Part shown: one piece after another, positions 33,593 to 45,479 of the stretch | How positions within the stretch are numbered: the stretch's first letter is position 1 | How the letters are laid out: the number at the start of each line of letters is the position of its first letter | Assembly: GCA_949152475.1 (NCBI GenBank) | Contig: OX424568.1 | Coordinates: 25,829,667 to 25,893,666 of the forward strand | Length of the DNA stretch: 64,000 nucleotides | Origin: Terebella lapidaria | Lineage: Eukaryota > Annelida > Polychaeta > Terebellida > Terebellidae | Direction of reading: 5' to 3' | Notes under the pieces: generated by a model | Databases searched by the model: none | The model's input: only the letters and a program-made list of their open reading frames with translations | What the model was told of the DNA's origin: nothing | Program-made: the position numbers and the translations under genes

Positions 33593-33862
33593 GTGCTACA
33601 TTTGGAGGGGATTGGCGAGGCCAAATATCAAGCCTCCACTAGGAGGAACTATCTGTTCTCACTGGACAAATTTGTCTCGTTTTTAGTTAGAACAGGTGAC
33701 ATCCTGTCCACGAAGGAATGCCAGGTCGTGTCCGATGCCATCAAAGGCTGGAAAAAAAGCCTCGTCCCAGCTGTAAAGGACAGGCGTCTTGAGAATCAGT
33801 CAAAAGAGCAAGGTATTCGAAAAAAATTATCAAGCTCTGGTAGCCATGGTCAAGGGGAATAA
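33593..33862 (+). pseudogene. Core-binding (recombinase N-domain) exon
   Basis: Frame GEAKYQASTRRNYLFSLDKF then VSFLVRTGDILS and IKGWKKSLVPAVKDRRLE. This is the helical core-binding pattern seen ahead of tyrosine recombinase folds in the CPFC zinc-finger gene family (compare 18814-19171). No catalytic domain follows. A short gene remnant. Confidence 0.45.
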
Positions 33863-34107
33863 TGAATTTACTTAGAGCAGCTCGAAAAGTCGATTATTAT
33901 GCTATTAATATTGCTGTTATAATGAGGCACCGATCAGCTGTTGGGATGTGTAATGATACAATGACGTATCATCTTGATCATGTGATTTAGGAACACAAAC
34001 ATGCCGTTTTGCCAAAACTGTTTTGAAATGTTATCATTTGGATTGTGTTTTTAGAAGAAAATAACGAAACAACTGTTGTAATGGATATGTACAGGGATTA
34101 AGGATCC

Positions 34108-34266
34108 CAAAATATATACAGAACAAATTGAATATCTAAAAATTTAGTATGCGCAAAAATAGTAAGTGCCACAAATTACATTATAATTTATTGATGAAAC
34201 TAAAACACTAAACCAAAATATATACAGAACAAATTGAATATCTAAAGATTTAGTATGCGCAAAAAT
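34108..34266 (+). repeat. Direct repeat of about 55 bp, 105 bp apart
   Basis: CCAAAATATATACAGAACAA ... TTTAGTATGCGCAAAAAT occurs at 34110-34160 and 34214-34266 with one or two differences. Confidence 0.85.
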
Positions 34267-34687
34267 GAATTATTTTGATATACCTATTAATTTCCTCACA
34301 GCAAGCGACGCACCTGTTTCGCACCAAACTCACGCTGTCTCCAAAATCTTCATAGCCGATGCGATTCAACAAAGCTGCTTGAGAGATCTGGATGTACTGA
34401 AGAATGGCATCCAAAGCAAGACCGATTTCGGGAAGCACGCATGGCGACAATAACAACCTCAAAATTGTAATATTGACAAATCCGAAAAAAACCCAGGTAC
34501 AGTCAAGAGATTAAACGCTATCACTGAAAGAAATGAAATTTCAGGAATGATGTCAACAGATGCAAGTGGCGACAAATATATTACCATCAACAACTTCCTA
34601 ACCGCGAAAGGGTTCGACTGGAACTTGACGGCTGCAAACAAGCATTACCTCAAATTGAATGCCAAATCACAGGTCAACCATGCCTAG
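34265..34687 (+). pseudogene. Open frame with one internal stop, unknown
   Basis: One reading frame stays open from 34265 to 34687 except a single TAA at 34451. Its text (TASDAPVSHQTHAVSKIFIA, then LNAITERNEISGMMSTDASG and YITINNFLTAKGFDW) has normal protein composition. I recognise no family. It could be a decayed exon. Confidence 0.3.
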
Positions 34688-35073
34688 ACTTACCGGGCCT
34701 AGACCAAGCCCAGGTGGTGCCACTCTCGAGTACGGGACGCTTCAGAGTGGCGGCACCTGGGTCTAAACCATGCCCGTGAAAAATGTCAATTTATAATATG
34801 AAAAAATATGATTGTCACCAGTAATTAAAATACCTATACAGTATCTATTTACTGAATTTTCTGAATAAAGGATGTGAGGAATGACATTGTTCACTTTGGA
34901 GGTTGAACTGTGTACACACAAGGCGATGTGTTTTGTTGTCATCAGAAGCAAGAAAATAACTTTCTTATTTCTTTTCTGTGAAGAATATGAAAATTTTTTG
35001 CTAAATAACTGTGAATGTTTGAATTCAAGACAATGTTATTATGGCTGGTTATCACACATATTGATAATTTCAG

Positions 35074-35648
35074 ATATCTTCTCAAGTGAGAGACTGCCAC
35101 CAGAGACGCCTGAAGCTGTGAGAGACACATCAACGTCTGCAGGTTTGAAATCTGTAGTGAGAATTAATACATGCTTTGATGAAATTTAGCATTCATGTAC
35201 AAAATTGAGAAAAAATTATGTATGTTTTAGACGTGACTGTGAAATGCAAATACAGTTGTATTTGCTTTTTAGAACCTGCCTGTGTGTATGACATGGATGA
35301 CAACATTGACGATGTTGATGATGGGGAATTCGACTCTTCAAAACTGAAAAAGAGTGTGTACTTAGAACAAGTTTTGTATCTTTAGAACGTTAGAACAATG
35401 TACAGTAGAAACAACTACTTTCAACACACTGTCTGCCCCTGATGACGCCAGTTTGTCTTTGGATCATCAAAATCTGACTGTATTAGTGGTAATATATTGA
35501 TACTCCTCAGGTAACCTTTCTTAGCCCTTGGGCTAATTTTGAATACTCTTCAGCGGATGATGATTATAAGTCTCTGAAGGCTAAATTTAATTCAGATGCA
35601 GCTCCGAGTGTGCCTGCCTATGTGACTTGGGCTGACACCATCAGATAA
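35074..35648 (+). CDS. Three acidic exons of an unknown gene
   Basis: Exons 35074-35142, 35273-35353 and 35554-35648 have good acceptors (ATTTCAG, TTTTTAG, TCTTCAG) and donors (CAG/GTTTGA, AGA/GTGTGT), and all phases agree. The joined product reads ERLPPETPEAVRDTSTSA, VYDMDDNIDDVDDGEFDSSK and DDDYKSLKAKFNSDAAPSVP before a stop at 35646-35648. The middle exon is very acidic. They precede the OB-fold-like exons on the same strand and may belong to the same gene family, though the stop argues for separate or alternative ends. The second intron contains a shortened family A repeat. Confidence 0.45.
35398..35510 (+). repeat. Dispersed repeat family A, internally deleted copy
   Basis: GTACAGTAGAAACAACTACT to GTGGTAATATATTGATACTC, missing the middle part present at 23400-23480. 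Confidence 0.8.
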
Positions 35649-36291
35649 CCAACAATGTGAAAAAATGTGCTGGACAACTTCCAGGAATTCTTGCAAGATC
35701 TTGATGGCGGGTGAAAAACACCTAAACAAGCTCACTTGAAAAGAAAACATGAAAAATGAGACATAAACAACCTTCTATGTCCAAGAGCAAGTCATTCCAA
35801 AAGGCGACTGATCTTTCCTCATCTCGTCGCATGTTGCTACCCACAATACTGAAGGTGATGGTGAATATCTGCCCAAATGATTCTGCTTGAACCTGAACAT
35901 AATATAAAACATATTTAACTCAATTACAATTACACTGGTTATAATGCAATCATTACACATGTATGTATAAATAAAGGTGAAACAGTTGATTATGATGTTT
36001 GAGAAATTGTAAGGAGAATAGCAATTTTTCATACTTTCGTCGAGAACGACGCCTCAGGCCTCACCAAATACCAATTAGGATCGCATGAATAAACTTGGCT
36101 ATTATTTGTTGAACAATTTTTGCACTGACTTACTGTTCCAAAGCAGTTTTCAGCCTGTCACATGCGATGAATTTACAAAGGTTCTGTATCAGCTTCCCTT
36201 TCCGGTCAAATCGAGCCAGTGGCGCACATGCAGCGATCCACTTGAAACATTGAAACTGTAAAATCTATGAAATTCTTGTATAAACTTTCAG
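35649..36291. other. Intergenic or intronic DNA
   Basis: No coding signal beyond chance frames. Confidence 0.35.
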
Positions 36292-36912
36292 GAAGAATCA
36301 GTCAGAACCGTCACTGTTGGAGGCAATACTACAAAAGTCAAAGACATCATCATTCAGGACCAGCAGGACAAGATCAGAGTCGCCTTGTGGCGAGAAGCCA
36401 GTGAAACTCAACTTGGTATCGACAGTATCATCACCATCAAAGACATCACAGTAGGATTTTCAAAGTATTACAACACCCCAGTCATCTCCGTCAATGATTC
36501 ACATGATGTACAGGTAATATTTACCAAGAAACCTAAAAATTTGCAGTATGGTTCAGGTACCTCAAAACAAGTCCAAATATCACAAACTTAACAGACAAAA
36601 ATCATGCTCTAGCGTTGAATTAGATTGATTTTGCTGAGAATATATTGACCTACTATTGTATTTCTACAGCTTGAAACACAACCGGCGCACGCAAGAGACG
36701 TAAAGATTCTGGCCATCGAATCAGAGCTAACTGACATCGTCTGCTTGTTCATTGAAGAAAACGGCATTGATGTGGAGATGAAAGTTGCGGACGAACTGCT
36801 TCTTAATCATCTGAACCTACCAACCACTGCCAACCTTGATCAACTATTGGCACTCCTTCCAGTGCAGTGCTCTGCGAAGATATCAAACAGAACGATTGAA
36901 TCATTCCAGTGA
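36292..36912 (+). CDS. OB-fold-like protein, last two exons
   Basis: Exon 36292-36513 (74 codons, acceptor CTTTCAG, donor CAG/GTAATA) reads VTVGGNTTKVKDIIIQDQQD then IRVALWREASETQLGIDSII, the V-x-D...D..........LW pattern of an OB fold like those in RPA-type single-strand DNA-binding proteins. Exon 36670-36912 (acceptor TTTCTACAG) continues in phase with AIESELTDIVCLFIEENGID and ends at TGA 36910-36912. Both exons are clean. Upstream exons are unknown; the acidic exons at 35074-35648 are candidates. Probably a host or transposon-associated nucleic-acid-binding protein. Confidence 0.55.
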
Positions 36913-37555
36913 TTCTGTCCCGAGGCATGTCCAGTAACATTTCTCAGCCCTTGGGCTGATTTTCTTTTCTTGATTTTCTTTTCTTTGTTGAATTGTGGAC
37001 TATCTTAGTTGCGTTTGTTGACTCGATTGCCCAAATATTTTATATCTCGCAGTCTCGCACAGTTCTGCTTTTACTTGCATTTGTGAATATCTAACCCATC
37101 TGGTATGGTAAGATATTTTCACTGTGATTTTAGGTTCATGGACACTATCCCAATCAAACCCTCCAGATCCAATCCAGTATTATGTTGCTGATCTGCTTAT
37201 GATTTTGTGTAACAGCACTCCTTTACTCTCAAGCCGTCATTTTAAAAGGAAATATGCAGAGGTTCTCCATGAACGGATTGTCCGTCTACATAGAATCCCA
37301 TGAAACTCCTATAAGTGTTCAAATTTGTAAAACCGTTCTCTTCCTTTAGACCTTTGCTTGTCAGGTTGACTTTCAGTCAGGTCTTTCCCTGCCATGCTTC
37401 CAAAACCTATGGAATGAATATTGAATTGAAACAAATGCAAAGTTTCATTACTTCATCCATTCCAAAATTAATATTAAAAAACAATAACAAAATATAGCTG
37501 AAACGAGACAATCAGAGATTGCAGACCCTCGCCCTTCAGATTTAGTCACTAAAAT
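36913..37555. other. Downstream non-coding DNA
   Basis: Starts with the GTAACATTTCTCAGCCCTTG phrase shared with 35517. Otherwise nothing. Confidence 0.4.
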
Positions 37556-38580
37556 TAGGCGATAATTGAGAGTTTTGGTCTTAAGACCATCGGTTGTACG
37601 CCATACGATTGGGAATTGGCCAAAGAAAAATACAAAAATAGGTTGAACATTTAATATTGATTAGAACCGGAGTTATAGTCAATTATGTGATTTTATTTTT
37701 TCAGTTGCCATGGCAACCGTTTTCACCCGATTTTGGCAAAATTTGAAAGGGACTGAGCCACTACCATAGCACTCCAGCCCTATAAATTTCAAATCTATCG
37801 GACCGTTTGCCTTTGAGTTATGAGCGCAGACATTTGCACTGAAACGTCGCTGGCCAAAAATAACCGAAATCGTGACCCCCAATTTTTCGACATCAGGCGA
37901 TAATGGAGAGTTTTCGTCGTACGACCATCGGTCGTACACCATACGATCGGGAATTGGCCAAAGAAAAATACAAAAATAGTTGGAAAAATTAATATCAAGT
38001 AGAACCGGAGTTAAAGCCAATGATGTGATTTTCTTTTTTCCGTTGCCATGGCAACCGTTTTCATCCGATTTTGGCAAAATTCTGAAGGGACTGAGCCAGC
38101 GCCATAGCACTCTTGCCCTATAAATTTCTAATCGATCGGGCCGTTTGCCTTTGAGTTATAAGCGCAGACATTTGCACTGAAACGTCGCTGGCCAAAAAAA
38201 TTCGAAACCGTGACCCCCAATTTTTCGACATCGGGCGATAATGGAGTTTTGGTCGTACGACCACGGGCCATATATCAGATGATCAGGAATTGGCCATAGA
38301 AAAATACAAAATTAGTTAGAAAAATTTATCTTGAATAGAACCGGAGTTATGGTCAATTATTGATTTTTACATTTTCCGTTGCCATGGCAACGGTTTTTGT
38401 CCGATTTTGACCAGATTCGAGGAGGACCGAGCCACTGAGATACCGCTTGATCTCTATAAGTTTCATGTTGATCGGACCATTCTCCTTCGAGATATGCGCG
38501 CTGACAAACAAACAAACAAACAAACATACAAACGGACAGACCCAATTGCAATACCCTCTGCCCCTATCGGGGCGAGGGTA
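37556..38580 (+). repeat. Three tandem units of about 338 bp
   Basis: Units begin near 37556, 37894 and 38233 (GGCGATAAT...GAGTTTTGGTCGTACGACC). Each carries a perfect GTTGCCATGGCAAC palindrome (37704, 38042, 38378) and phrases such as TTTGCACTGAAACGTCGCTG. The array closes with (CAAA)n at 38505-38527 and CCCCTATCGGGGCGAGGGTA. Unit identity is about 80-90% by eye. Likely a dispersed element with internal tandem units. Confidence 0.85.
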
Positions 38581-38608
38581 AATATACACGTAAAAGACAA
38601 TGGTTTAA

Positions 38609-39683
38609 AGGGTATATATCACGAAAATTGGATATTGGTTTTTGGTATGTATGTGAAAGCACTTTTTGAACCGAACAAAATGGTCTTCACAGCATACTGA
38701 TATCATGATTCCTTCCAAAGTTATGACACCTTGAACTTGTACATAATTACAGAATCTGACATCAAAGTCTGACAGCTAATTAATATGCAAATGAGATGTA
38801 TGACGTCATTGACAGATTGCTTTTTAATTAGGCATTTTAAATGGAATAATGTGACCGTTTGTATCCATATATATTCACCAAAACCCATTTTTATGCTTTA
38901 TAGTTCGAATAGTCAGTGATTTCAAGGAATTCGTGGTTGCCATGGCAACCAATGGTCTGGTTGGGCCCTTAGCAACCGGTTGCTAAGGTCAATATCTAAT
39001 TAAAAACAATATATACATTCATGAAACCATTTCAGACAATAGAATAATGACCATATATTGATGAATATATCATCAAAATGTCTGAACACAACACTTAGCA
39101 ACCAATACAGGTTTGGGAAACCAGCAGTAATAGCATCCATTATCTACGAAAGGCTCTAAACATCAGAGATTTCTCAGGCCTGTATCGGTTGCTGAGGTGT
39201 GTTTTTGAACATTTTGTTGATCAATTCCACAGAATATAGTCACTATTCTGCTATCTGAATTGGTTTGATACTTTCATATCGTATTTTAACTTGAATACCA
39301 GCCTTAGCAATCTGGTTGCTAAGTGCAAAATCAGCCGTTTGGTTGCCATGGCAACCAAAATTTATATACACTCACTGACTATTCCTACTGAACGATATAT
39401 TTGATGAGTTTTGTTGACCAAATATTAGCTTAAATGCTTTATTGTGACATGTTAAATCGCCTAATTAAAAAGCAAGCTGTCAATGACGTCACACATCTTA
39501 TTTGCATACTAATTAGCTGGCAGATTTTTCAAGACTATCTGGAGAAATTTGCCGGATTTTCAATATTAAAATAGCCATAACTTTTTAACAAATCGAGATA
39601 TCAACATTCTGTAAAAACTGTTCTATTCAGCTCAACGAGTGGCTTCAAATAAGCCGATATCATATTTTCGTGTTATATACCCT
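38609..39683. mobile_element. Foldback TIR element with TTAA duplication
   Basis: Ends AGGGTATATATCACGAAAAT and its inverted partner, each outside flanked by TTAA (38605-38608, 39684-39687). Inverted similarity extends far inward, e.g. 38755-38860 against 39430-39530 (CTAATTAATATGCAAATGAG / GCCTAATTAAAAAGCA). TTAA targets are used by piggyBac and Kolobok elements; superfamily not resolved. The centre has GGTTGCCATGGCAACC and TTAGCAACCGGTTGCTAAG palindromes. No protein is encoded. Confidence 0.7.
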
Positions 39684-39689
39684 TTAAAA

Positions 39690-39918
39690 GAACCAAAAAT
39701 TCACAATCGACGAGTTTAGAAGTCTTATAATTAAAAGGTCCAACAGTTTGAACACTAACTCCTCCGCATCAGGCAAACTTAGTTCATTCTCCCGCAAATT
39801 TCTGGTTCTTTCAGAACCTGACGATCGTCGACGTTGAGTGCTATTTTCGAAATCAGAAGAGCCAAAGTCATCGGGCTCAGGATGATGTGGAGGCGATTTC
39901 GACAGCCGCAATATGTGC
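39690..39918 (-). CDS. Possible Ser/Asp-rich exon, minus strand
   Basis: After acceptor ACCTGACAG the minus strand reads HHPEPDDFGSSDFENSTQRR and LRENELSLPDAEELVF. Composition is protein-like, but the donor is unclear and no family is recognised. It lies right against the foldback element. Confidence 0.25.
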
Positions 39919-41240
39919 CTGTCAGGTTTAAAACATTTAAGAAGACGATGATATGGAAGTATTAAAAATATAATGTAATATTCCAATCATCGGGATCAAG
40001 ACTTACTCATAAAACTAGTCTATATATTTATTTATTTAATCAGATATAACATTAATACATATCAGTCGTGTAAAACTAGTATTGTCTGGAATGACAAACA
40101 TGGCCACATTGATATGTGTCACTGCTACATGATATATATGATTTGAAGGTTTCCTCATTGTCGAAGAACGTTATTCTTGACATGGTTCATCAAAGTGTCA
40201 AAAGTAACCAAAAGAAAAGATGCAAAATATCAAAGTAATCGATTTTTAGACCAATAATATTGCCATGCCAACAAAAATCGATAGTTGTTGTATCCCTACC
40301 ATAGTTCATATAATATGAAGAAGCTCACTCAAAATCTGTTGCCTTCACAAGAAAATCTCTACGTACATGGCGATGGCGGCGACAGTGTGACGCCCATGAA
40401 TCCATAGTATCCGCTGATCTCATGGCACTAACGAAAAATACACATGATAGCTAGGCAGATATGTAATGAAATGAGATGAACAATGAAAATGCGACTGACC
40501 AGAATGTGTTGCTATGTTTCATTTATTAAGGTAGGAGCCTATTTGTTGCGTTAAATTTTCCCAATTTTTGTATATAAGCTGGCACTCAAAATCCATGTTG
40601 AGCTGTGCTATTTTTTGGTTCATACTATACCTTTTCATACTGTGAAGACATCGCAACCTTCATCGAGAAGATCTACTTCATCACTGAGAGTCAAAAAGAA
40701 TATAAATGTATAGTATAGAACTGTCAAATCCTTATTTGTACAAATTTTTTGATCGAGTTTATATAGAATTACTGTGACTGATATGATGACAGTTGTATAA
40801 GGCACCAGATAGTCACAGATTCCTTTTATTAAGGTTCAACGCTTTGAAGGGTATTAAATGAAAGTACATGTATAAGTTAAATCAAAACTTTTTGTTGCAT
40901 TAAATTTTCTCAATTTGCTTTGATAAGCTACCAGTCATAATCCATGTTAATATGTATTATTTTATGGTGCGTATCGGTGGGACCTCCGACGCACTGCAAA
41001 AACTGCCAAAGTGCGGGACAGTGAAGCCAATATATTTAAGGTCAAGGCAACATGAAGGGAGACGAACGACATAGACGACAGGCAGCTGCTGGCAATTTGT
41101 GACAATACCATGTCCATGGTACCAATATTGTACTACATTGGCAACATTAATGGCTGTATCATCCAACAAACAGCACTAATCACATTCTTGTCTGACTTCC
41201 TAGTCACGCATGTGCCAGGGGCACTTGGACCAAACAGCCA
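39919..41240. other. AT-rich DNA with a diverged duplication
   Basis: About 90 bp at 40550-40640 (TTTGTTGCGTTAAATTTTCC...) resembles 40888-40975 (TTTGTTGCATTAAATTTTCT...), spaced about 335 bp. No gene supported. Confidence 0.45.
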
Positions 41241-41244
41241 CATC

Positions 41245-41870
41245 TACTTTGCTGGGGGCTGACTTGATGGAACATCTGTGACACTCCTTATGGCGTCGAG
41301 GACGTTCCAGAACTCAAATCCACTCAAGAAAAAGCTGATACCAGAATGTTCCTCCATGCAAGATACACAGACCAGCAGATGGCTGCAGAAGATGTTCATG
41401 GGAAATTGTCATGAAATTTCCTGATACTGATGTTTTTGTGCACATACTGACGAACTTTGGATTGAGATGGGCAGCACGACCGCCATGGAAGATAAACATC
41501 GCTTTATCCCAGTACATGTAATATGTCAGCAGCTTCGCCCTCAGTTCTCTAAGGTACTTCCGGCTCTTCATGCCTTAGATGTGACAGGACCCCAGCATTC
41601 TTTGGGATAGGCAAGAGCAGTTTTCTGCTGTGCTGAAAAGATGGCAGATGAAAGCTAACTTTGGAACTACTATCTGTTGAAGATGAGATGGCAGCTCTTG
41701 GAGCAGCACGATGATTCGTGGCAGAGCTATATGACAATAAAAAGAAGCCTAGTGAGGCACACGACAACCTCAATGACTGGAGAGCGAAGAGAGCGGCTGA
41801 CAAGGATTTACAACTGCAAAGAGTGCCACCTTCAGGTAGACAGCTGAATATGATGAAAAAAAAATTATTA
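41245..41870 (+). pseudogene. Remnant of an animal transposon-linked gene (EADTR...ATGC-type)
   Basis: Scattered over plus-strand frames are KSTQEKADTRMFLHARYTDQ, a TPAFFGIGKSSFLL piece and FVAELYDNKKKPSEAHDNLN. From recall, a frequent uncharacterised protein family reads 'L.sTqEEADTRmllHa...gcDTTSaffGkGKksa...FvcelYg'. Several stops and frame changes are present. Old, dead copy; function of the family unknown to me. Confidence 0.4.
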
Positions 41871-42654
41871 TATTATCATAACTTTGACTCATTCCAGAAA
41901 TGTATGTCCACTCCGTTCCAATTTTGTGCAATATATTGGAATACTTTAACAATTCGCAAGTCTAAAACTATCCAACAGGTCCGGATACTACAAAAGTATT
42001 TTATCTTTGACCACATCTTTTAAAAATATAAGGTTTAAAAATATGTTTACAGTGACCCAACGCTGAAGCGGGGCCCGTGCCAGGAGGCCAACACAAGCCG
42101 TCACAGTGCCACTTCAATCTTCTTAGATACTAGTACATAATGTCACACAGGGCAACACAACAAGTTAGCTACAAAACATTTTCCAAAAAAATTATTAGAG
42201 GAAACGCAATATTGCACAAAATTGGAAAGGAGTGGACAAAAATTACTAGAATGTATTGATACACGAAAAAGTATCAAGTGGTACAAGAAGCTGGTCTTCT
42301 AATACTTCTCGCTGGTCTGAAATAGTAGAGTATCTAACGAGGGTGCAAAATTCCGTATTCAAAACAATACACCGTGGTCTAGCTATGTTACAAATAGTAA
42401 AGTTAAAACTATCACATTTGATATAGCCGAATTTAATCCGCTTTCAGGCGCTCTACACTTTGAACCCTTTAAACCCTATTTACACTTAAATATAGTGATA
42501 TGTATCTTCACAATTTGGACGAGGAAGACGAATTTGGAGACCAAGTAGTTCTGCAGGCGATTTCAGAGAATGTTTAATTGTGAGATAGTCATATATTTGA
42601 CTTTGAAGCAAGGCGCTACCCTGAGTCGCTCAGAAGGTGAAGGAACTTTACTGA
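41871..42654. other. No recognisable feature
   Basis: AT-rich; chance frames only. Confidence 0.4.
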
Positions 42655-42780
42655 AGCCATGGCATTTGTTGTTTTAGGACATTTTCCCGAAGGTCAAGGA
42701 AAGGTCATGTTGAAACTCCTAGCCATGGAGTTCGGTGCCCTCAAGAACTTTGTGGCTTCTTTGGATGGCGAAATGACCGT
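42655..42780 (+). pseudogene. Fragment related to the last exon of the SAM-domain gene
   Basis: The frame VMLKLLAMEFGALKNFVASL resembles VIQHLLDMEFPARKNFVESL of the last exon at 139-347. The similarity covers about 25 residues, in the opposite genomic strand. It suggests an older dispersed paralogue, 40 kb from the tandem array. No other exons of the gene were found around it. Confidence 0.45.
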
Positions 42781-42949
42781 GACTGCTAAAATATGGTGCA
42801 TGTACGTAGTATTCTGCGACAATTTCTCGTTTCAACTTTCTGGTTTTGTGTTCACTTGTCCAGTTTCAAGTAAAACATAGTTTTCACATCATTGTGCTTT
42901 ACTTTGTTCACTGCCATGTAAGCCACCAGTTGTATCAATTGTCCAACAC

Positions 42950-43163
42950 TGATTTATTGGATGGGATTAGATTGTCTACTAATTCCATCAGGTGTACAGT
43001 AGAAACAACAACATTTAACACACTGTCTGCCCTGACGACGCCAGTGTGTCTTTGGATAAACTACTTGGTCGGGCTTTGTTTCTATTACAAAATGTTGTAT
43101 TTTACGTTTGTTATTGGCATCATCAAAATCTTTATTGGTGGTAATAGATTGATATTTACATAA
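42950..43163 (+). repeat. Dispersed repeat family A
   Basis: CCATCAGGTGTACAGTAGAA to GGTGGTAATAGATTGATATT; diverged first third. Confidence 0.85.
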
Positions 43164-43289
43164 AATATGTATATCAATCTTGACTTCGAAGTGGCGCTGA
43201 CTTAAGCTTGCCCCATATAAGTTGACCTAGTTCTCAATTACATCTTTTGCTACATGCGTGGAGAATTGAGACGATATTTAGATTTCGCA

Positions 43290-43680
43290 AACAGTCAGTT
43301 AGTCCAGCAGAACTGCAGAGGAGCATGTTTTGGCGTCATTATGAACTTTTTTTGCTGATTCATCATCTCTGAGCATTCCTGAGTCAGAATCAGCCGGGTG
43401 CCACCTTGGCACCCTTGGGGATTTTTTTCCAGAGCCGAAAAACAAAACGGCTGCCACTGAATACGGCTGAATTTATTTCTTTGGCAATATCTCCTATTCT
43501 AGGCCACTTAGAAGCACAAACTTGGTGTCTACTACTAGGTTTTCATGGTCAAGGAATCCATTTATAATAATGCCAAACTTGTATATATAACAGCTCATCA
43601 GATTTTCGAGATTAACCACCCAGATATTTGAAAAATCTGGTTTTGGTCAAGTGATTAAATGCTCATGCATTTGCCACTCA
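43290..43680 (+). repeat. Left arm of a 4.5-kb inverted-repeat pair
   Basis: Inverted partner at 47430-47850. Shared text includes GCATGTTTTGGCGTCATTAT, GGGTGCCACCTTGGCACCCT and a GGTTTTCATGGTCAAGGAATC stretch. Arms are similar but diverged (roughly 85% by eye). Confidence 0.85.
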
Positions 43681-43859
43681 GTACAACATTTATTGCTGTC
43701 CACCTCTATGTATCCAGGCTCAATAAATCAATGACAATACATGTGACAATATGTTTTCACTATTAAATTAGGTGTTACATGAGACAACATTACGAGTCAT
43801 TGGCCATTCTTTGTAACTGAACCGACATCATCATCATCTTCCTGAACAGGTTCTTCCTT

Positions 43860-44106
43860 GGTATGTTCATTGCAACATTCTGGTCCAGAATAACAGGCAC
43901 AGAGGTAGAAGTGTATACCGACAAACAGACAAATTCATATTCCAAGACCGAATCCATGGACAAATTTTACAAGATCAGTGTGAGTAGTCAAATCCGAGAG
44001 ATACTAAGGTATCAAAGTCAAAGCCATGTGAGCATCTCCTGCCCCGCATGCGACACCCGCTGTGATATCCACACTGGCATATCGAGACGGAAATATATGC
44101 ACAAAA
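43860..44106. other. Spacer with an unassigned plus-strand frame
   Basis: A frame with ATFWSRITGTEVEVYTDKQT is open at 43863-44141 but overlaps the Penelope-type tail; no family recognised. Confidence 0.25.
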
Positions 44107-44925
44107 CTATAAGGATGGGATATCTTTCATCATATGTGTGACAGGCTTGGCGTAACCTTCAACCAGATCATAGTGTCGACCATAAAACTTCTTGAATGTC
44201 GACCTCAGCCTAGGCATTTGGTATCCTTGTTTGAGCAATTTGGTAGTCAGAACCTGTGCTCTAACTATGAATTCCTGGTATGATGAACATGCTCTAGCAT
44301 AACGAATTAACTGGGACACGTAGACGCCATAGGCTGGTGATGCTGGGATATTACTGCTCAAGACAGGAAAGTTGATAATGGGAAAATCAAAATCGTCACG
44401 TTTGTCATATAACCTTGTACACAATTTGCCTTTATGGTCAATTTCGAGATAAATGTCAAGATAAGAAGCTGACACTGGAGAATAAGTTGTTTCTTTGATT
44501 TCCAGTTCGTCTGAATATATCTGATGTAGGTATTCACCAAATCTAGGGTTATTCAAGGATATGACATCAGCAATATACCTGTAGGTAAAATTGAACGAAC
44601 TGGCCAATCGTTTATCTCCTCGTTTCATAAGATTTTGGATGAACTCAGCTTCATATGAGTATAGGAACAAGTCCGCTAATAGTGGTGCACAATTGGTACC
44701 CATAGGGATACCAACCGTTTGTTGGAAAATAACACCACCAAATTCAACAAATATGTTGTCAATGAGAAATTCCAGCATACTAACGATATCATGTTCATCA
44801 TATTTAGTAGCACAGTCAGTGTGTTCTTTAACAAAATAAACTGAATTGTGATTAACCACAAGATATTTATATCGTCTTTTGCCATTCTTGTGCAAAAATG
44901 ATTGTTGAATAATATCCTTCAACAG
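44107..44925 (-). mobile_element. Penelope-type reverse transcriptase, 5'-truncated
   Basis: Minus-strand frame from LLKDIIQQSFLHKNGKRRYK through FLIDNIFVEFGGVIFQQTVG, IPMGTNCAPLLADLFLYSYE, FTYRYIADVISLNN, YLDIYLEIDHKG and KKFYGRHYDLVEGYAK to a stop at 44107. The YxDD box reads YIAD, so the enzyme is probably dead. About 60-65% like the 58.9-60.1 kb copy by eye, hence a different subfamily. The text between 44926 and 45192 in the same frame does not belong to the RT. Confidence 0.7.
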
Positions 44926-45192
44926 AACTTTGAACAAGACATCTGTGGCACTACACAGCCACATCTCGCAGTGGAACATGGCCCGCTGGTGGAGCATCCA
45001 CATTCTACTGTTTGTAGAATGGCGACAGGTACAGTGTATACACCAGTTGGAAGCGGGGTTGGAGGCATGTTGTGCCGTCTCCATCTGTATTCCGACCATA
45101 TCGATCGGGTCAAAGTGTGGAGGATCTGGTTGAGCAGCGGATTTATGCATAAGAATTGTAATTGAGTACGATGTAGATGATGAACAAATCAC

Positions 45193-45479
45193 CTTGTGAT
45201 AGGGGCAATACCTTAAGTTTCGAGGCTAATGTGTTCTTCACAGGATGGGGGGTGAACAAACATATCATCTCATAGTTTGAAAACATGATAGGCAGCAAAA
45301 GAAGAAGTCGTTTCTGGCATCAGGTTTGTTTCATTTGCTTCTGGTTGACCAAGTGAGATTAGGTGATTCCCCCTCTTGGGGGTCTTCAGTGATGTGGCAT
45401 TTCCAATACCAAACAGATACTGTAGTACACACTGTTACTCCCACCTCCCCCATTGAGACATGTACACCTGGCATATATT
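45193..45479. other. Spacer, nothing recognised
   Basis: No supported feature. Confidence 0.35.

Noticed and set aside
44926-45192. N-terminal extension of the Penelope-type frame as part of the enzyme
   Set aside because: It does not match the corresponding region of the other copies and follows a truncation point; probably flanking DNA that happens to be open.
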